Shown in pieces: positions 9,901 to 17,191 of a DNA stretch of 37,462 nucleotides. The notes under the pieces were generated by a model, which was not told where the DNA came from, ran no database searches, and saw only the letters and a program-made list of their open reading frames with translations. Numbering within the stretch: the first letter of the stretch is position 1; each line of letters starts with the position of its first letter. The stretch is taken from the NCBI GenBank assembly GCA_002405805.1, contig DHMN01000071.1, positions 44,471 to 81,932 of the forward strand. The letters run 5' to 3'. Made by a program: the position numbers and the translations under genes. This DNA comes from Cyanobacteria bacterium UBA4641. Lineage in GTDB: Bacteria > Cyanobacteriota > Vampirovibrionia > Gastranaerophilales > Gastranaerophilaceae.

Positions 9901-9993
9901 CGGACCTGCCAAAAGCATAACTTGTCCGTTCAAGATATCAATTGCTTGTTGTTGTTTAGAGTTTGGTTTTATAATATTTTTTACTTCTGCCAT
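6925..9993 (-). CDS. UvrD-family helicase fused to an AddB-type Fe-S nuclease
   Basis: 1,022 residues. The N-terminal two thirds are a superfamily 1A DNA helicase: Walker A GPGTGKT (30-36), Walker B DEYQDT (from D267), GDDDQIIYGFQGA, NRSTQTIL, TYHGSKGREFEYV and VGITRAK motifs. The C-terminal ~250 residues are a PD-(D/E)XK nuclease of the RecB/AddB/Cas4 type, with H812, D900 (GKIDRIE), D914 and K916 (DYKTG). Cys783 (SCPRKFFY) plus Cys1008, Cys1011 and Cys1017 match the four-cysteine 4Fe-4S staple of this nuclease class. The likely role is double-strand-break end resection or similar repair, as in AddAB and AdnAB. No second AddAB-like subunit is next to it. It begins 24 bases after the stop of the 503-residue gene, with only a weak AGAG ribosome site, so it may be read from the same transcript. 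Confidence 0.9.
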   Translation of the reverse strand: MAEVKNIIKPNSKQQQAIDILNGQVMLLAGPGTGKTFTVIHRIEKMLADGVEPSSILCLTFSDAAASEMRQRLIKKMGVVASAVDIYTYHSFCNDLIKTYPDKFEMTSGVKLITDAEKISIMKECIDDAKLEFFVPSRADRYFFTKNFISYVEKLKTQRVSKEEYMACIDSNPTLMPRYKELESEIYEREQAGNTKNKTRYNELEKIKTNIEKAKELWTLYELYSTKMINKNLIDFSDMINLVLTSFEEDSQFLSEVSNKYKYFLVDEYQDTNDLQNQIIFNLLDGNDEKNIFVVGDDDQIIYGFQGAKSDNIENFLTKYPNTTVICLEENNRSTQTILDFSNIIVSQDENRLENNPYFKEKYNISKKLTAKNPKIIAKDKKIKRIQFGEILQEFNYIVDDIKTLIESDIAPKNDEGKIDYSQIAIISKKRAELQTFAELLKSKNIPFQIDEGKSIFAIRSTILIYFYIKAMNNYLTSSDKLFGLLLSEPFKIDQQDYNKILEEKRLWKKGESSDFITLMRNLKGWKNPEKITKFLETFDYLQDYASSNNLRNTIVEIINRTGLLTYFYKSGKNRSENLAGIRKIISEATDFQNSDSTKNLSDFVKYLDDCFENEIDINLDKDSVVQNAVQLMTYHGSKGREFEYVYLPNLISSNWEDFRMPGEYKLITEEVPDKETAQAKKDSELLKLLFVGITRAKHSLTISFADSNNGKAQQITKYLEPTANYDFDSAQFECSAEDFTTEFYRSVSSDVFDNQKAFKNEIEERVKSVVLSPSRLNDYLSCPRKFFYVKVLGIDVEEADWDGANFGTLIHSLLERAVKSAKESAYPTLDEILEKFRIGMDGLKFSSEAKKEKYFKQGQKLLTSYYPYFSQIPASRISDIEFSFYGVDVDGDFITGKIDRIEKNSDGTYELYDYKTGNYSSEKKIAPNEEKQNYFNQLCFYKYAYEKLTGNKVAKVGIIYVENHEKSVDKYLTDDDMKYIETLIKDTYQNIKALKFNPIKEDKQGACKNCVYKQLCKLDLI

Positions 9994-10017
9994 AACTCTA
10001 ATTTAGCATAAAAGATT

Positions 10018-11529
10018 TTAGCTGTGAATTATCAATCTTGATTTATCGCCACCCAAAACTCGGTCTATATCAGCACCAAAACGCGCATATTGTTCTTGTT
10101 TACAAGAAATTTTTCCTGTAACTTGTTCAAGATTTGGTGGGAATTTTGTAATTCTTGAATCAAATAATTTATTTTTGTTATCCAAAATCAAATTACCATT
10201 AATAACTTTCACGTTGCGAAGCAATTCATCTTCATTTAAGCCAAACATTGAATAAGGAATTGAAATTCCGCTATTTGCGTTCATATTATATGAAGGTTTG
10301 TATGTGCCGATTTTTAATGTTCCATCTTCAAGTTGTTCTGCTTTCACGCCCAAATATTTGAACATTCCGATATCATTGTTATCTTTGATAATTTTTGCAA
10401 ATGATTTTTTCAATTCAGGGTCAATTTCATTCAATTTATCACTAATCATGATTGCTTGAGATGCCTTTGGACCTTCATCAATAATCCCTGAATGGCATTT
10501 GATATTGTGGTCTTTGATGTATGTTTTGATTTCTTTTACCAAATTTAGCGGAACAATGTTGTTATTTTCAGTCCCTTGGATTTGGTCTAATTTGCCACGA
10601 GAAGTTGTCATCCCAACAAGCGGTTCCCAAAGATTAGACTTGTCACGTTCTAAATAAATATAAAAATCGCCATCTGACAAAGCATCTTCTGCTTTATCTA
10701 CACTTGAACGTGTACACCAGTTTTTGCAGCTCAAGGTTTCTAAAGTTGCAATATTTTTCTCCTTATGTGCAGGGTCATGCGCTAAAGACGGAATTTTTAC
10801 CCAAACTGCCTCATTATCAGACAAACCCATATCCATCAACAAGTTGTCACGCAATCTGTGTGTATAAATCTCCAAAAATGAAGGAGATGCGCAACGTACA
10901 GCCCTGTCTTTAGGTTCAATTCTTTCAAAACCTTTGATTGTTTCAAGCAAGGCCTTTTGGTCAAACGGCACAGGGATGTGACGGTTATTTTCTTTAATTT
11001 CGCTTGTAATTGCGTTCCAAATAACAAGTTTCAACGCTTTGTCATTTTTGATTTTTTTAACAAGTTCAGGATTATTTTGAGTTTCAGAGGTCAAAGCTTT
11101 TTCCGGATTTTTCAAAAAGCTTTCCCATTGAGACATCCTAACCCCTCTTGCCTCATTAATTTTATCTATTGAAAATACTCGAACGTCATGCGGAATGTAG
11201 CTTTTCCATTTAATTTTCAAATAATTACTCTTTTTAAATGGAAGATAAACTTTATCTTGTTCAAATAAACCTTTGACTGCATCAGAAATTTTTGAGGCAG
11301 ACAGCATACTTCCGTCTACTTGATATTTTTTATTACTCCCTAAAATCTCTGCTGCCAAATATTCAAATACATTTTTGTACATTGATGGTGCAGATTTTCC
11401 GGTAAAACATACACTGTCCGCTTTTAAACCGGTATTCATAATCGGTTTGGTGACAGGTCTGTTTTTAATTTGAGAATTTTGAATATTGTTAAATTTTGGT
11501 AAATATATATTGTTAATTGCTGATAACAT
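10018..11529 (-). CDS. F-x-G protein with WCTR motif and LRR-like C-terminus, function unknown
   Basis: 503 residues with no signal peptide or membrane helix. A polar N-terminal tail carries V-C-F-T-G-K (F42-G44), the same tripeptide as several other proteins here. The middle (about 265-320) has LSCKNWCTRS, then A-E-D-A-L-S-D-G-D-F-Y-I-Y-L-E and later a D-Q-I-Q-G motif. A W-C-T-x block followed by 'G-x-F/L-Y-I/V' recurs in poorly characterised leucine-rich bacterial and phage proteins, which I recall but cannot check. The last ~80 residues (VKVINGNLILDN, ITKFPPNLEQVTGKISC) read like two irregular leucine-rich repeats. The start is supported by GAAGGA seven bases upstream. The gene leads a minus-strand group with the helicase-nuclease. 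Confidence 0.6.
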   Translation of the reverse strand: MLSAINNIYLPKFNNIQNSQIKNRPVTKPIMNTGLKADSVCFTGKSAPSMYKNVFEYLAAEILGSNKKYQVDGSMLSASKISDAVKGLFEQDKVYLPFKKSNYLKIKWKSYIPHDVRVFSIDKINEARGVRMSQWESFLKNPEKALTSETQNNPELVKKIKNDKALKLVIWNAITSEIKENNRHIPVPFDQKALLETIKGFERIEPKDRAVRCASPSFLEIYTHRLRDNLLMDMGLSDNEAVWVKIPSLAHDPAHKEKNIATLETLSCKNWCTRSSVDKAEDALSDGDFYIYLERDKSNLWEPLVGMTTSRGKLDQIQGTENNNIVPLNLVKEIKTYIKDHNIKCHSGIIDEGPKASQAIMISDKLNEIDPELKKSFAKIIKDNNDIGMFKYLGVKAEQLEDGTLKIGTYKPSYNMNANSGISIPYSMFGLNEDELLRNVKVINGNLILDNKNKLFDSRITKFPPNLEQVTGKISCKQEQYARFGADIDRVLGGDKSRLIIHS

Positions 11530-11602
11530 AAATTTTCCTTCTTTGATATGCTACTCGAGCATTAAATCTCCTGAAAAAATTTTTTTGCTTTGATGTAAAT
11601 AA

Positions 11603-11631
11603 ATTTTAATAAAAATTCTTAGAAATAACAA
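11603..11631 (-). promoter_or_regulatory. Putative promoter for the 503-residue gene
   Basis: On the minus strand TTGTTA (11631-11626) and TAAAAT (11608-11603) are 17 bases apart. Transcription would begin near 11596, leaving a leader of about 67 bases. That leader contains AGGAG followed by a three-codon frame ATG CTC GAG TAG (around 11552-11563) before the true ribosome site. Confidence 0.4.
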
Positions 11632-11673
11632 ATTTTATATTTAGAAGTTTTCTACCCAAAAAGGAGTATAAAA

Positions 11674-12228
11674 ATGACAGAAATTAATTTTACATCAACT
11701 TATCGCATCCCAATCACACAAGCAGGGGTTAATTCAGCAAAGAAATTGAAATTGAAACAACTTATTGAAAGTTATCCAAACGGACTAATCGGGAACAGCA
11801 AAGTAGGAAATGCAAGAGTTTCCATGCCTAATAAGGAGGATGATAAATTTATAAAACAACTAAAAACTATCGGCTACAAAACTTATCAAAAGTTTGATGG
11901 TGAAAATATTCCAAAAGAAAATCTTGATGCGTTTATTAAAGAAAATTTAGATACAAGAAACTACAATCAAATTGGCAAAAATAAGAAAAGAATGAGCCGT
12001 GAACTTCGTGAAAAAGTTCGCTACGAACGCTCTTATACAGCACCTGCAAAAACTGAAACTCAAGCTCAACAACTTGAAGAAGTAACCGGCAAAAAGCCTT
12101 TATCTAAAAAAGAGGCAGAAGAACTGCGCAAAGCAGATATTAGAGCAAACAATCCATCTTATTTAAAAATGAAAGAAGAAGAAGGAGAGGCATTTGCGGA
12201 GGCTGTATTTTTCGGAATTAATAAATAA
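11674..12228 (+). CDS. Small basic protein of unknown function
   Basis: 184 residues, strongly charged and lysine-rich, no signal peptide or membrane segment. The start, MTEINFTSTYR, resembles the F-x-G tails of neighbouring proteins but has Ser in place of Gly (F6-T7-S8). Residues ~50-95 look globular (FIKQLKTIGYKTYQKF). Residues 105-184 are mostly predicted helix with many Lys/Glu pairs, possibly a coiled coil, ending in FAEAVFFGINK. AAAAAGGAG lies seven bases before the ATG. It is divergent from the 503-residue gene and followed by a strong terminator. I do not recognise a family. Confidence 0.6.
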   Translation: MTEINFTSTYRIPITQAGVNSAKKLKLKQLIESYPNGLIGNSKVGNARVSMPNKEDDKFIKQLKTIGYKTYQKFDGENIPKENLDAFIKENLDTRNYNQIGKNKKRMSRELREKVRYERSYTAPAKTETQAQQLEEVTGKKPLSKKEAEELRKADIRANNPSYLKMKEEEGEAFAEAVFFGINK

Positions 12229-12250
12229 TTTTATTGTATTTAGGGATATA

Positions 12251-12300
12251 CCAAAAGACCTTTCTGAATATCAGAAAGGTCTTCTCTTTGTGTCTTTTGG
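12251..12300. terminator. Strong bidirectional terminator hairpin
   Basis: AAGACCTTTCTGA (12255-12267) pairs perfectly over 13 bp with TCAGAAAGGTCTT (12271-12283) around an ATA loop. It sits between convergent genes, the 184-residue gene and nrdG. A second CCAAAAGAC/GTCTTTTGG pair (12251-12259 and 12292-12300) could form an alternative outer stem. T-rich sequence follows on the plus strand. Confidence 0.8.
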
Positions 12301-12307
12301 AAAAATT

Positions 12308-12802
12308 TTATAAACTGTGATGTAAAACAACTACTCCTGTTTTTAATGTTTCAGGTACATTGATTACTCTTTGATTTGTACTGCCAACCCACTGAATACT
12401 GTTGTCATTGAGTTCTTTTACAAATCTGCCGTCAGCTAAAACATCAAAGTATTTTATACCTTCTTCATCTTTCACATCTTCCCAACGAAAACCGGTATAA
12501 GACCATACAGTTTTTTCAGGGAAAAGTTCTTTACATTTTTTAGCTAATCTGAAAACTTCAGAACGGTTGAATGGGTGCAATGGGTCGCCACCGCTAAAGG
12601 TAATACCTGAACAATGAGGTTTAGAAATAGCCTCAAAAAGTTCTTCTTCAGCAGCCTCATCAAAAGGCAATCCGCCTGCTAAGTCCCAAGTGATAGGATT
12701 TTGACAACCTTCACAGTGGTGAGTACAACCTGCTACCCACAAAACTGTTCTAAGACCGTCACCGTTGAGCATGTCATCTTTTGTTATATTGTGATAGTTC
12801 AT
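12308..12802 (-). CDS. nrdG: Anaerobic ribonucleotide reductase activating protein (NrdG)
   Basis: 164-residue radical-SAM activase. It uses a 4Fe-4S cluster and S-adenosylmethionine to generate the glycyl radical on NrdD. The cluster motif C26-THH-C30-EG-C33 (CxxxCxxC) follows the N-terminal D-G-x-R-T-V-L-W-V-A-G-C, and TFSGGDPLHP is the usual SAM-contact GGDP element. The length is normal for the family. Its ATG overlaps the nrdD stop codon (TAATG), so the two genes are probably translationally coupled, consistent with a required partner made in fixed ratio. Both genes would be under the upstream cobalamin riboswitch. The activity is oxygen-sensitive, which supports an anaerobic host. Confidence 0.95.
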   Translation of the reverse strand: MNYHNITKDDMLNGDGLRTVLWVAGCTHHCEGCQNPITWDLAGGLPFDEAAEEELFEAISKPHCSGITFSGGDPLHPFNRSEVFRLAKKCKELFPEKTVWSYTGFRWEDVKDEEGIKYFDVLADGRFVKELNDNSIQWVGSTNQRVINVPETLKTGVVVLHHSL

Positions 12803-15066
12803 TACATGCTCACCCTATCTTTGATTTCTTCCATTTTAGCCTCGTTCAAACGAGTATCGCCATTAACTCTTGAGTATGACAAATAACCGTTCATACGTTC
12901 GATTTTTGTAAGGTTTTTACTACCGCATTTTGGACATACATCCATAGCTAATTCTTGGTGTCCGCAATCGTTACAATATGCAAGTGACAAGTTTACACCT
13001 TCATAAAAACCTTTATCCATAGCTCTTTTCAATAGAGTTTTGATAGCCTCTTTGTTGTATGCAATCGGATATTTTACATATTGAATTTTTCCACCGTTAA
13101 ACAAGTTCCAAAATCTGTTTTCCAAATCTTGCTTTTCTACAGGAGAAATTTCTTCTGCAACGTGGCAGTGAAAACTGTTAGAAACGTATCCTCTATCAGA
13201 AACTTTAGCTTTGATACCATATTTTTTACGGAATTGTTTAACTTGAAGACCGCATAAGTTTTCAGCAGGTGTACCATAAATTGCGTACAAATAACCGTCT
13301 TGTTCTTTGTATTCATTAACTTTGCGGTTGATGTATTCCATTACTTCTACAGCAAATTCACCATCTTCAACAAGTGATTTTCCGTTATAAAGTTCTTGCA
13401 ACTCATTCAATGCTGTAATACCGAATGATGCTGTTGCAGATTTCAAGATAGGTTTAATTTTATCAGAAGGTTTCAAATGACCGCCGTAGAAACCACCTTC
13501 GCAATAAGCTAGAGGGTTCACTGATGCTTTCATTTCGCCCAAGTATTCATAAGTTCTGATATGAATTTTTCTGATAAGTTCCATATAATAATCAAGAACT
13601 TCATAGAAATCTTTGTTTTCGTGTCTTGCTTTTGCAAGAATCATAGGCAAGTGAAGACTAACCGCACCAATGTTGAATCTGCCTACAAAGATAGGTTCAT
13701 CATTTTCATCAGCAGGTTTCATTCCGCCTCTTTCAAACCAAGGTGATAGGAATGCTCTACATCCCATTGGTGAAATAACTTTTTTGTATTTTTTGTAAAT
13801 GCTTGCAACATATCCATCACCAGTTAAAGACAACCAGTCAGGGTACATTGTTTTTCTTGAACATTCAACACCGGCTTCAAATAAGTCTTCCAATTCTCCG
13901 CCTTTTCCGTGAAGATTTTCATCATACAAGAATACAATTTTAGGGAACAATACAGGTTTTTTGTTGTCTTTTTTACCTTGACCTTTTGCGTGAATTTTTA
14001 GCATAGTGAATGATGCCATTTTTTCAAATTCGCCTGTGCCAAGTCCCATTGTCATTGTGATAAATGGATAATCACCACGAGAAGATGCAACTGTATTGAA
14101 CTTGTATTCCCAACCTTGGAAACCTTGTTCAAAATCGTTTTGAACATCTTTCAAAGCTTCTTCTCTTGCTTTTTCAAAAGATAGACCCATACAAATATAT
14201 CTGTCGTATTTCTTTTGATATGATTTTTCAGCATAAGGAGCTAAAATTTTATCAACTTCAGGAACAGTGAAACCACCGTATTGTTGGCTAGCTGCAGCCA
14301 TTACAATATCACCGATAACATCAAATGCTACATCCAGTGTTTTTGGTTCGTTGTACCAAAGGTTGCCCATTTCAAAGCCACCTCTTAATACTTCGCCAAC
14401 ATTGAATAAACAGCAGTTCATTGTATCACGACGAGCTGACATATCATGTATATAGATATAACCTTCTCTAATAGCTTGTAAATCTTCTACAGTTAAGAAG
14501 AATTTTTTGTATAATTCTTTATTCAATTGATTGAAAATCAAAGAACGTTTTGTTGAAACCAATGCTGAATCAGAGTTAGAATTTTCTTTATCTCCGATGT
14601 ACATGATTTTTTGACTTTCTTGATAAACTTTGTCTAACATTGCAACAAAGTCAGTTTTGTAGTTTCTGTAGTTTCTGTAACTTCTTGCAACTACAGGGTT
14701 AATGCTTTCCAAAGCACTTTCTACAATGTTGTGAATTTCCCAAATTGAAATTTCTTCTTTTTGCAAATCGCGAACATTTTTATTTACAAAGTCGCAAATT
14801 CTTTTTAAATCTTCATCACTAAATTTAATCAACATTCTTGTTGCAGATTTTTTTACGGCCTCGATAACTTTTTGAACATTGTATTGTTCCTTTGTGCCGT
14901 CTTTTTTAATAATACAAACACTGTCAGTCAGACGGGAAGCATTGTCAATAACTTCTTTTGCAAACATTGCATTAGAGTCATGAACTCGTTTGATTGCGTC
15001 TGACACATGTGCTGATGTGATTCCTACTACATTTTCTTTTTCGTTTTTATTAACCGCATTTTGCAT
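12802..15066 (-). CDS. nrdD: Anaerobic (class III) ribonucleoside-triphosphate reductase (NrdD)
   Basis: 754 residues. It reduces ribonucleoside triphosphates to deoxy forms without oxygen, with a glycyl radical made by NrdG. An ATP-cone regulatory domain occupies about residues 48-140 (VCIIKKDGTKEQYNVQKVI). The catalytic barrel includes MNCCLFN and the region around AYCEGGFYGGHLKPSDK. Near the C-terminus C698, C701, C711 and C714 form the zinc site, followed by the glycyl-radical loop RMNGYLSYSR with G727 as the predicted radical residue. The start has GAGGAG eight bases upstream, and this ribosome site lies at the 3' end of a cobalamin riboswitch. Expression should therefore fall when B12 is plentiful, implying a B12-dependent class II enzyme (NrdJ) elsewhere in the genome; that part is inference. 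Confidence 0.96.
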   Translation of the reverse strand: MQNAVNKNEKENVVGITSAHVSDAIKRVHDSNAMFAKEVIDNASRLTDSVCIIKKDGTKEQYNVQKVIEAVKKSATRMLIKFSDEDLKRICDFVNKNVRDLQKEEISIWEIHNIVESALESINPVVARSYRNYRNYKTDFVAMLDKVYQESQKIMYIGDKENSNSDSALVSTKRSLIFNQLNKELYKKFFLTVEDLQAIREGYIYIHDMSARRDTMNCCLFNVGEVLRGGFEMGNLWYNEPKTLDVAFDVIGDIVMAAASQQYGGFTVPEVDKILAPYAEKSYQKKYDRYICMGLSFEKAREEALKDVQNDFEQGFQGWEYKFNTVASSRGDYPFITMTMGLGTGEFEKMASFTMLKIHAKGQGKKDNKKPVLFPKIVFLYDENLHGKGGELEDLFEAGVECSRKTMYPDWLSLTGDGYVASIYKKYKKVISPMGCRAFLSPWFERGGMKPADENDEPIFVGRFNIGAVSLHLPMILAKARHENKDFYEVLDYYMELIRKIHIRTYEYLGEMKASVNPLAYCEGGFYGGHLKPSDKIKPILKSATASFGITALNELQELYNGKSLVEDGEFAVEVMEYINRKVNEYKEQDGYLYAIYGTPAENLCGLQVKQFRKKYGIKAKVSDRGYVSNSFHCHVAEEISPVEKQDLENRFWNLFNGGKIQYVKYPIAYNKEAIKTLLKRAMDKGFYEGVNLSLAYCNDCGHQELAMDVCPKCGSKNLTKIERMNGYLSYSRVNGDTRLNEAKMEEIKDRVSM

Positions 15067-15074
15067 ATAATCAT

Positions 15075-15185
15075 CTCCTCAGTCTCGTAAGTCGCATGCT
15101 TTTGATAAAGTTTTCCGACTGTTACGGTTGCGGACCAGTGAAGGACTTTCACCTTTACTTCCCATAATCTTCTGTTACTTAATTC
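15075..15185 (-). promoter_or_regulatory. Cobalamin (B12) riboswitch upstream of nrdDG
   Basis: Read on the minus strand, the leader contains GGGAA (15163-15159), then GGTGAAAGTCC (15153-15143), CACTGGTCCGC and AACCGTAAC (to 15121), then AGTCGGA. These are the conserved core blocks of the cobalamin riboswitch in the right order (GGGAA, the GGTGAAAATCC box, the CCCGCAACTGTAA box). A later GCGACTTACGAGACTG resembles the final AGTCAGGAGACC block. The element runs directly into the GAGGAG ribosome site of nrdD (15080-15075), which suggests control of translation; I see no terminator hairpin. It appears compact. Confidence 0.85.
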
Positions 15186-15203
15186 TATCATGAATTAATA
15201 AAA

Positions 15204-15232
15204 ATTATAAGAATATTTATAAAAAAATGAAT
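15204..15232 (-). promoter_or_regulatory. Putative promoter of the riboswitch-nrdDG transcript
   Basis: TATAAT (15209-15204, minus strand) with a weak TTCATT (15232-15227) 17 bases upstream. The predicted start near 15197 would begin just before the riboswitch, as required. Confidence 0.35.
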
Positions 15233-15393
15233 CTTTTGGGGGATAATTTTCTTAATGATTTGAAACAATTTTTATCAAATCCGCGAGCCGCAAAGGTCAT
15301 GCTAAATGATAAGATTTTTTAAAATTATTACGTCATGATAAGAAGGATTAACATTTGTAAAATTTACACTTTAAATTTATTAAAATCTTTCCG

Positions 15394-15414
15394 AAAAATG
15401 GCATGCCGTCATGC
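15394..15414 (-). terminator. Probable intrinsic terminator of the 522-residue gene
   Basis: On the minus strand GCATG (15414-15410), loop ACGG, then CATGC (15405-15401) is followed by CATTTTT. The stem is only 5 bp but GC-containing, lies 3 bases after the stop codon and has a T-run, so it is a modest terminator candidate. Confidence 0.5.
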
Positions 15415-15417
15415 TTT

Positions 15418-16986
15418 TCACTTTGTCAAATTTTTTGCATCATTTTTTATTTGTTGTTCTTTTGCACCGCGTTTTTTAGCCAATTTTGCATTAATCATAG
15501 GTAATAAATAACCAAGAGTGATTCCTGAATATAACAACCCAGAGGCATGGGCAACATTCAATTTCCAAATATTTTTCTTCGCAAATTTTGCACCTTTTGA
15601 TGCAACTTCTGCATGGGTTTTCAATGATAAATCATTCAACCAATGTTTTATACCTTTTCCTTCTTTAGTTTGGTTGAAAAGATTTTCGCGTTTAGGGTCC
15701 AAGATATTTGCAACACCTTTTGCTGCAAATCCGCCAAACACTAACCAGTTCAAGAATCCAAAATAATCTCTTGTTACAGATTCTTTTAATTCGGTTTCAT
15801 TATCTGCTGCCATAAATCTGCCGACAATATTTGCTGCATAGACAGTTTTAATTGCGTTACCGCTTGTAACAGGGCCTGTAAATTGTAATTTTTTAACAAA
15901 ATCTTTCGGATTCTTTACTTTCATTACACTAATTACCATAGCGACCATGCCAGCACTTGCCAAGATTTTTTTCAGCCATAAAGATTTATTATTTTGAACT
16001 TTTTCATCTTTACCGTTTGCCGGACGATTTGCATAATCAATATCACCGACAAAGCCTTTTTTGCCTGTGCGTTTTTCTGTCAATTTTCTATTAATATGTT
16101 GGTTAGTTAAACCAAGAGCTGATGCTCCTGTTAGTGCACCAAAGATTTTAATTTTGTTAATTTTGCTGATTTTTTTCAAAGCTTGTTCGATATTTACATT
16201 TTTATTTGTGAAAATATCTTTGCCCATATCATAAGTGTCACGCAAAATTATTTCTAATCTGTCAGCCCATTTTTTATCACCGATATTTACGCTCAGGTCT
16301 CTATTTGCACCTAGGGCGTTTGTAATACGAGCCTCCATTATTTTCAAGACATTTTTCTTATCAGATTTTGTAATATTTTTGTCTTCAATTATTTCAGTCA
16401 GAGTATTAATTATTCCATCTTTTGTTTTTAATGTTTCTTGGATATTTTTATATTTTGTATTTTGCCAATTGATATTTTTCCATTTGTTTTCATCAATCCA
16501 GTCAACATTTTCCCAATTAATATTATTAAATCTAGTTATATTTTTGCCATCACGACCTGAAATATTTTCTAAAACATTTTTAGCGTAAGTTTTTGTATTG
16601 TTATTTGAATCTAACCATGCCCATGCCCTATGTAAGGTAGCCATAGAATTGTCGCTATACCAAGTATCAGGTCTGATTTTAACTTCAGGCATAATTCTGT
16701 TTGAAACCAAACGAGAAATTCCAACAGCCAAAAGTCCTGCTGATAAACAATTAATAAAAGTTCCGCTCAATTCTCTAAAAAATGTTTCAATACCTGCATC
16801 TTTATTTCTGTGTTTGCCATCGTAATATGACCTTGGTCCGACCATCGCACCTAAGTCAATTAATACGGCATTTGCCATTTCATTTGTATCCAGAGTTTTT
16901 AATGCACAAGTAGCAAGTCCGTCTAGTGCACCTGTAAATCTTGGTTGTCTTGTTCTTACATCATAATTATTTACTGTTAAATTCAT
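15418..16986 (-). CDS. Large F-x-G membrane-associated protein, function unknown
   Basis: 522 residues from the second of two adjacent ATGs. GGAG lies 5 bases before the ATG at 16986 but only 2 before the one at 16989, so the later start is preferred. The N-terminus MNLTVNNYDVRTRQPRFTG has F17-T18-G19. Hydrophobic stretches occur near residues 75-95 (FINCLSAGLLAVGISRLV), about 265-285, near 340-355 (ILASAGMVAMVISVM), in the NWLVFGGFAAKGVAN region and near the C-terminus (GLLYSGITLGYLLPMI). The middle is highly charged with repeated 'N-I-N-W' phrases. The stretch TELKESVTRDYFGFLNWLVFGG resembles a segment of the 861-residue gene at 34618. No classical signal peptide is present. It is transcribed alone, behind an attenuator-like leader. 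Confidence 0.65.
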   Translation of the reverse strand: MNLTVNNYDVRTRQPRFTGALDGLATCALKTLDTNEMANAVLIDLGAMVGPRSYYDGKHRNKDAGIETFFRELSGTFINCLSAGLLAVGISRLVSNRIMPEVKIRPDTWYSDNSMATLHRAWAWLDSNNNTKTYAKNVLENISGRDGKNITRFNNINWENVDWIDENKWKNINWQNTKYKNIQETLKTKDGIINTLTEIIEDKNITKSDKKNVLKIMEARITNALGANRDLSVNIGDKKWADRLEIILRDTYDMGKDIFTNKNVNIEQALKKISKINKIKIFGALTGASALGLTNQHINRKLTEKRTGKKGFVGDIDYANRPANGKDEKVQNNKSLWLKKILASAGMVAMVISVMKVKNPKDFVKKLQFTGPVTSGNAIKTVYAANIVGRFMAADNETELKESVTRDYFGFLNWLVFGGFAAKGVANILDPKRENLFNQTKEGKGIKHWLNDLSLKTHAEVASKGAKFAKKNIWKLNVAHASGLLYSGITLGYLLPMINAKLAKKRGAKEQQIKNDAKNLTK

Positions 16987-16989
16987 CAT

Positions 16990-17185
16990 ATCTCCACAAA
17001 AAATTACATACGAAAAAATCCCAACTAAAAAATTGGGACTTTTTACAATTAAATCTGGTTTAAAAACTATAAATCAAAATAGGTAAAATTTACACGCAAA
17101 AACCGCCAAGTCCCAATTAGTTGAACTTGGAGGAGGAGTTATTTGATTTTTTTGCGTTTAAAATAATCATAGTTTCCTTTATTAC
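16990..17185 (-). promoter_or_regulatory. Candidate structured leader RNA / attenuator
   Basis: A ~196-base leader is predicted from the strong promoter at 17192-17220. Its first hairpin is nested: CGCAAAAA (17156-17149) with TTTTTGCG (17102-17095), and inside it CCAAGT (17130-17125) with ACTTGG (17111-17106). Near the gene is a terminator-like hairpin (17038-17019) followed by six U. ATTGGGACT in the first hairpin (17117-17109) is perfectly complementary over 9 bases to AGTCCCAAT of the terminator's 5' side (17040-17032). Mutually exclusive antiterminator and terminator folds are therefore possible. I do not recognise a known riboswitch core. Confidence 0.5.
17013..17038 (-). terminator. Terminator-like hairpin inside the leader
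   Basis: On the minus strand TCCCAA (17038-17033), loop TTTTTTAG, TTGGGA (17024-17019), then TTTTTT (17018-17013). The 6-bp stem plus U6 has the form of an intrinsic terminator, yet it lies upstream of the 522-residue gene, not after a gene, so it is a candidate attenuator. Confidence 0.6.
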
Positions 17186-17191
17186 AAACAT

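Larger units (their letters stand above)
15067..15417. other. Non-coding gap between nrdD and the 522-residue gene
   Basis: The nrdD-proximal half holds the riboswitch and its likely promoter. The other half is AT-rich and contains only a 31-codon plus-strand frame without a ribosome site (15227-15322) and the terminator at 15394-15414. I see nothing else in it. Confidence 0.6.

Noticed and set aside
15227..15322. 31-codon plus-strand frame (MNLLGDNFLNDLKQFL...) between nrdD and the 522-residue gene.
   Set aside because: The product looks protein-like, but there is no ribosome site or promoter, and it lies antisense to the likely nrdDG promoter region.
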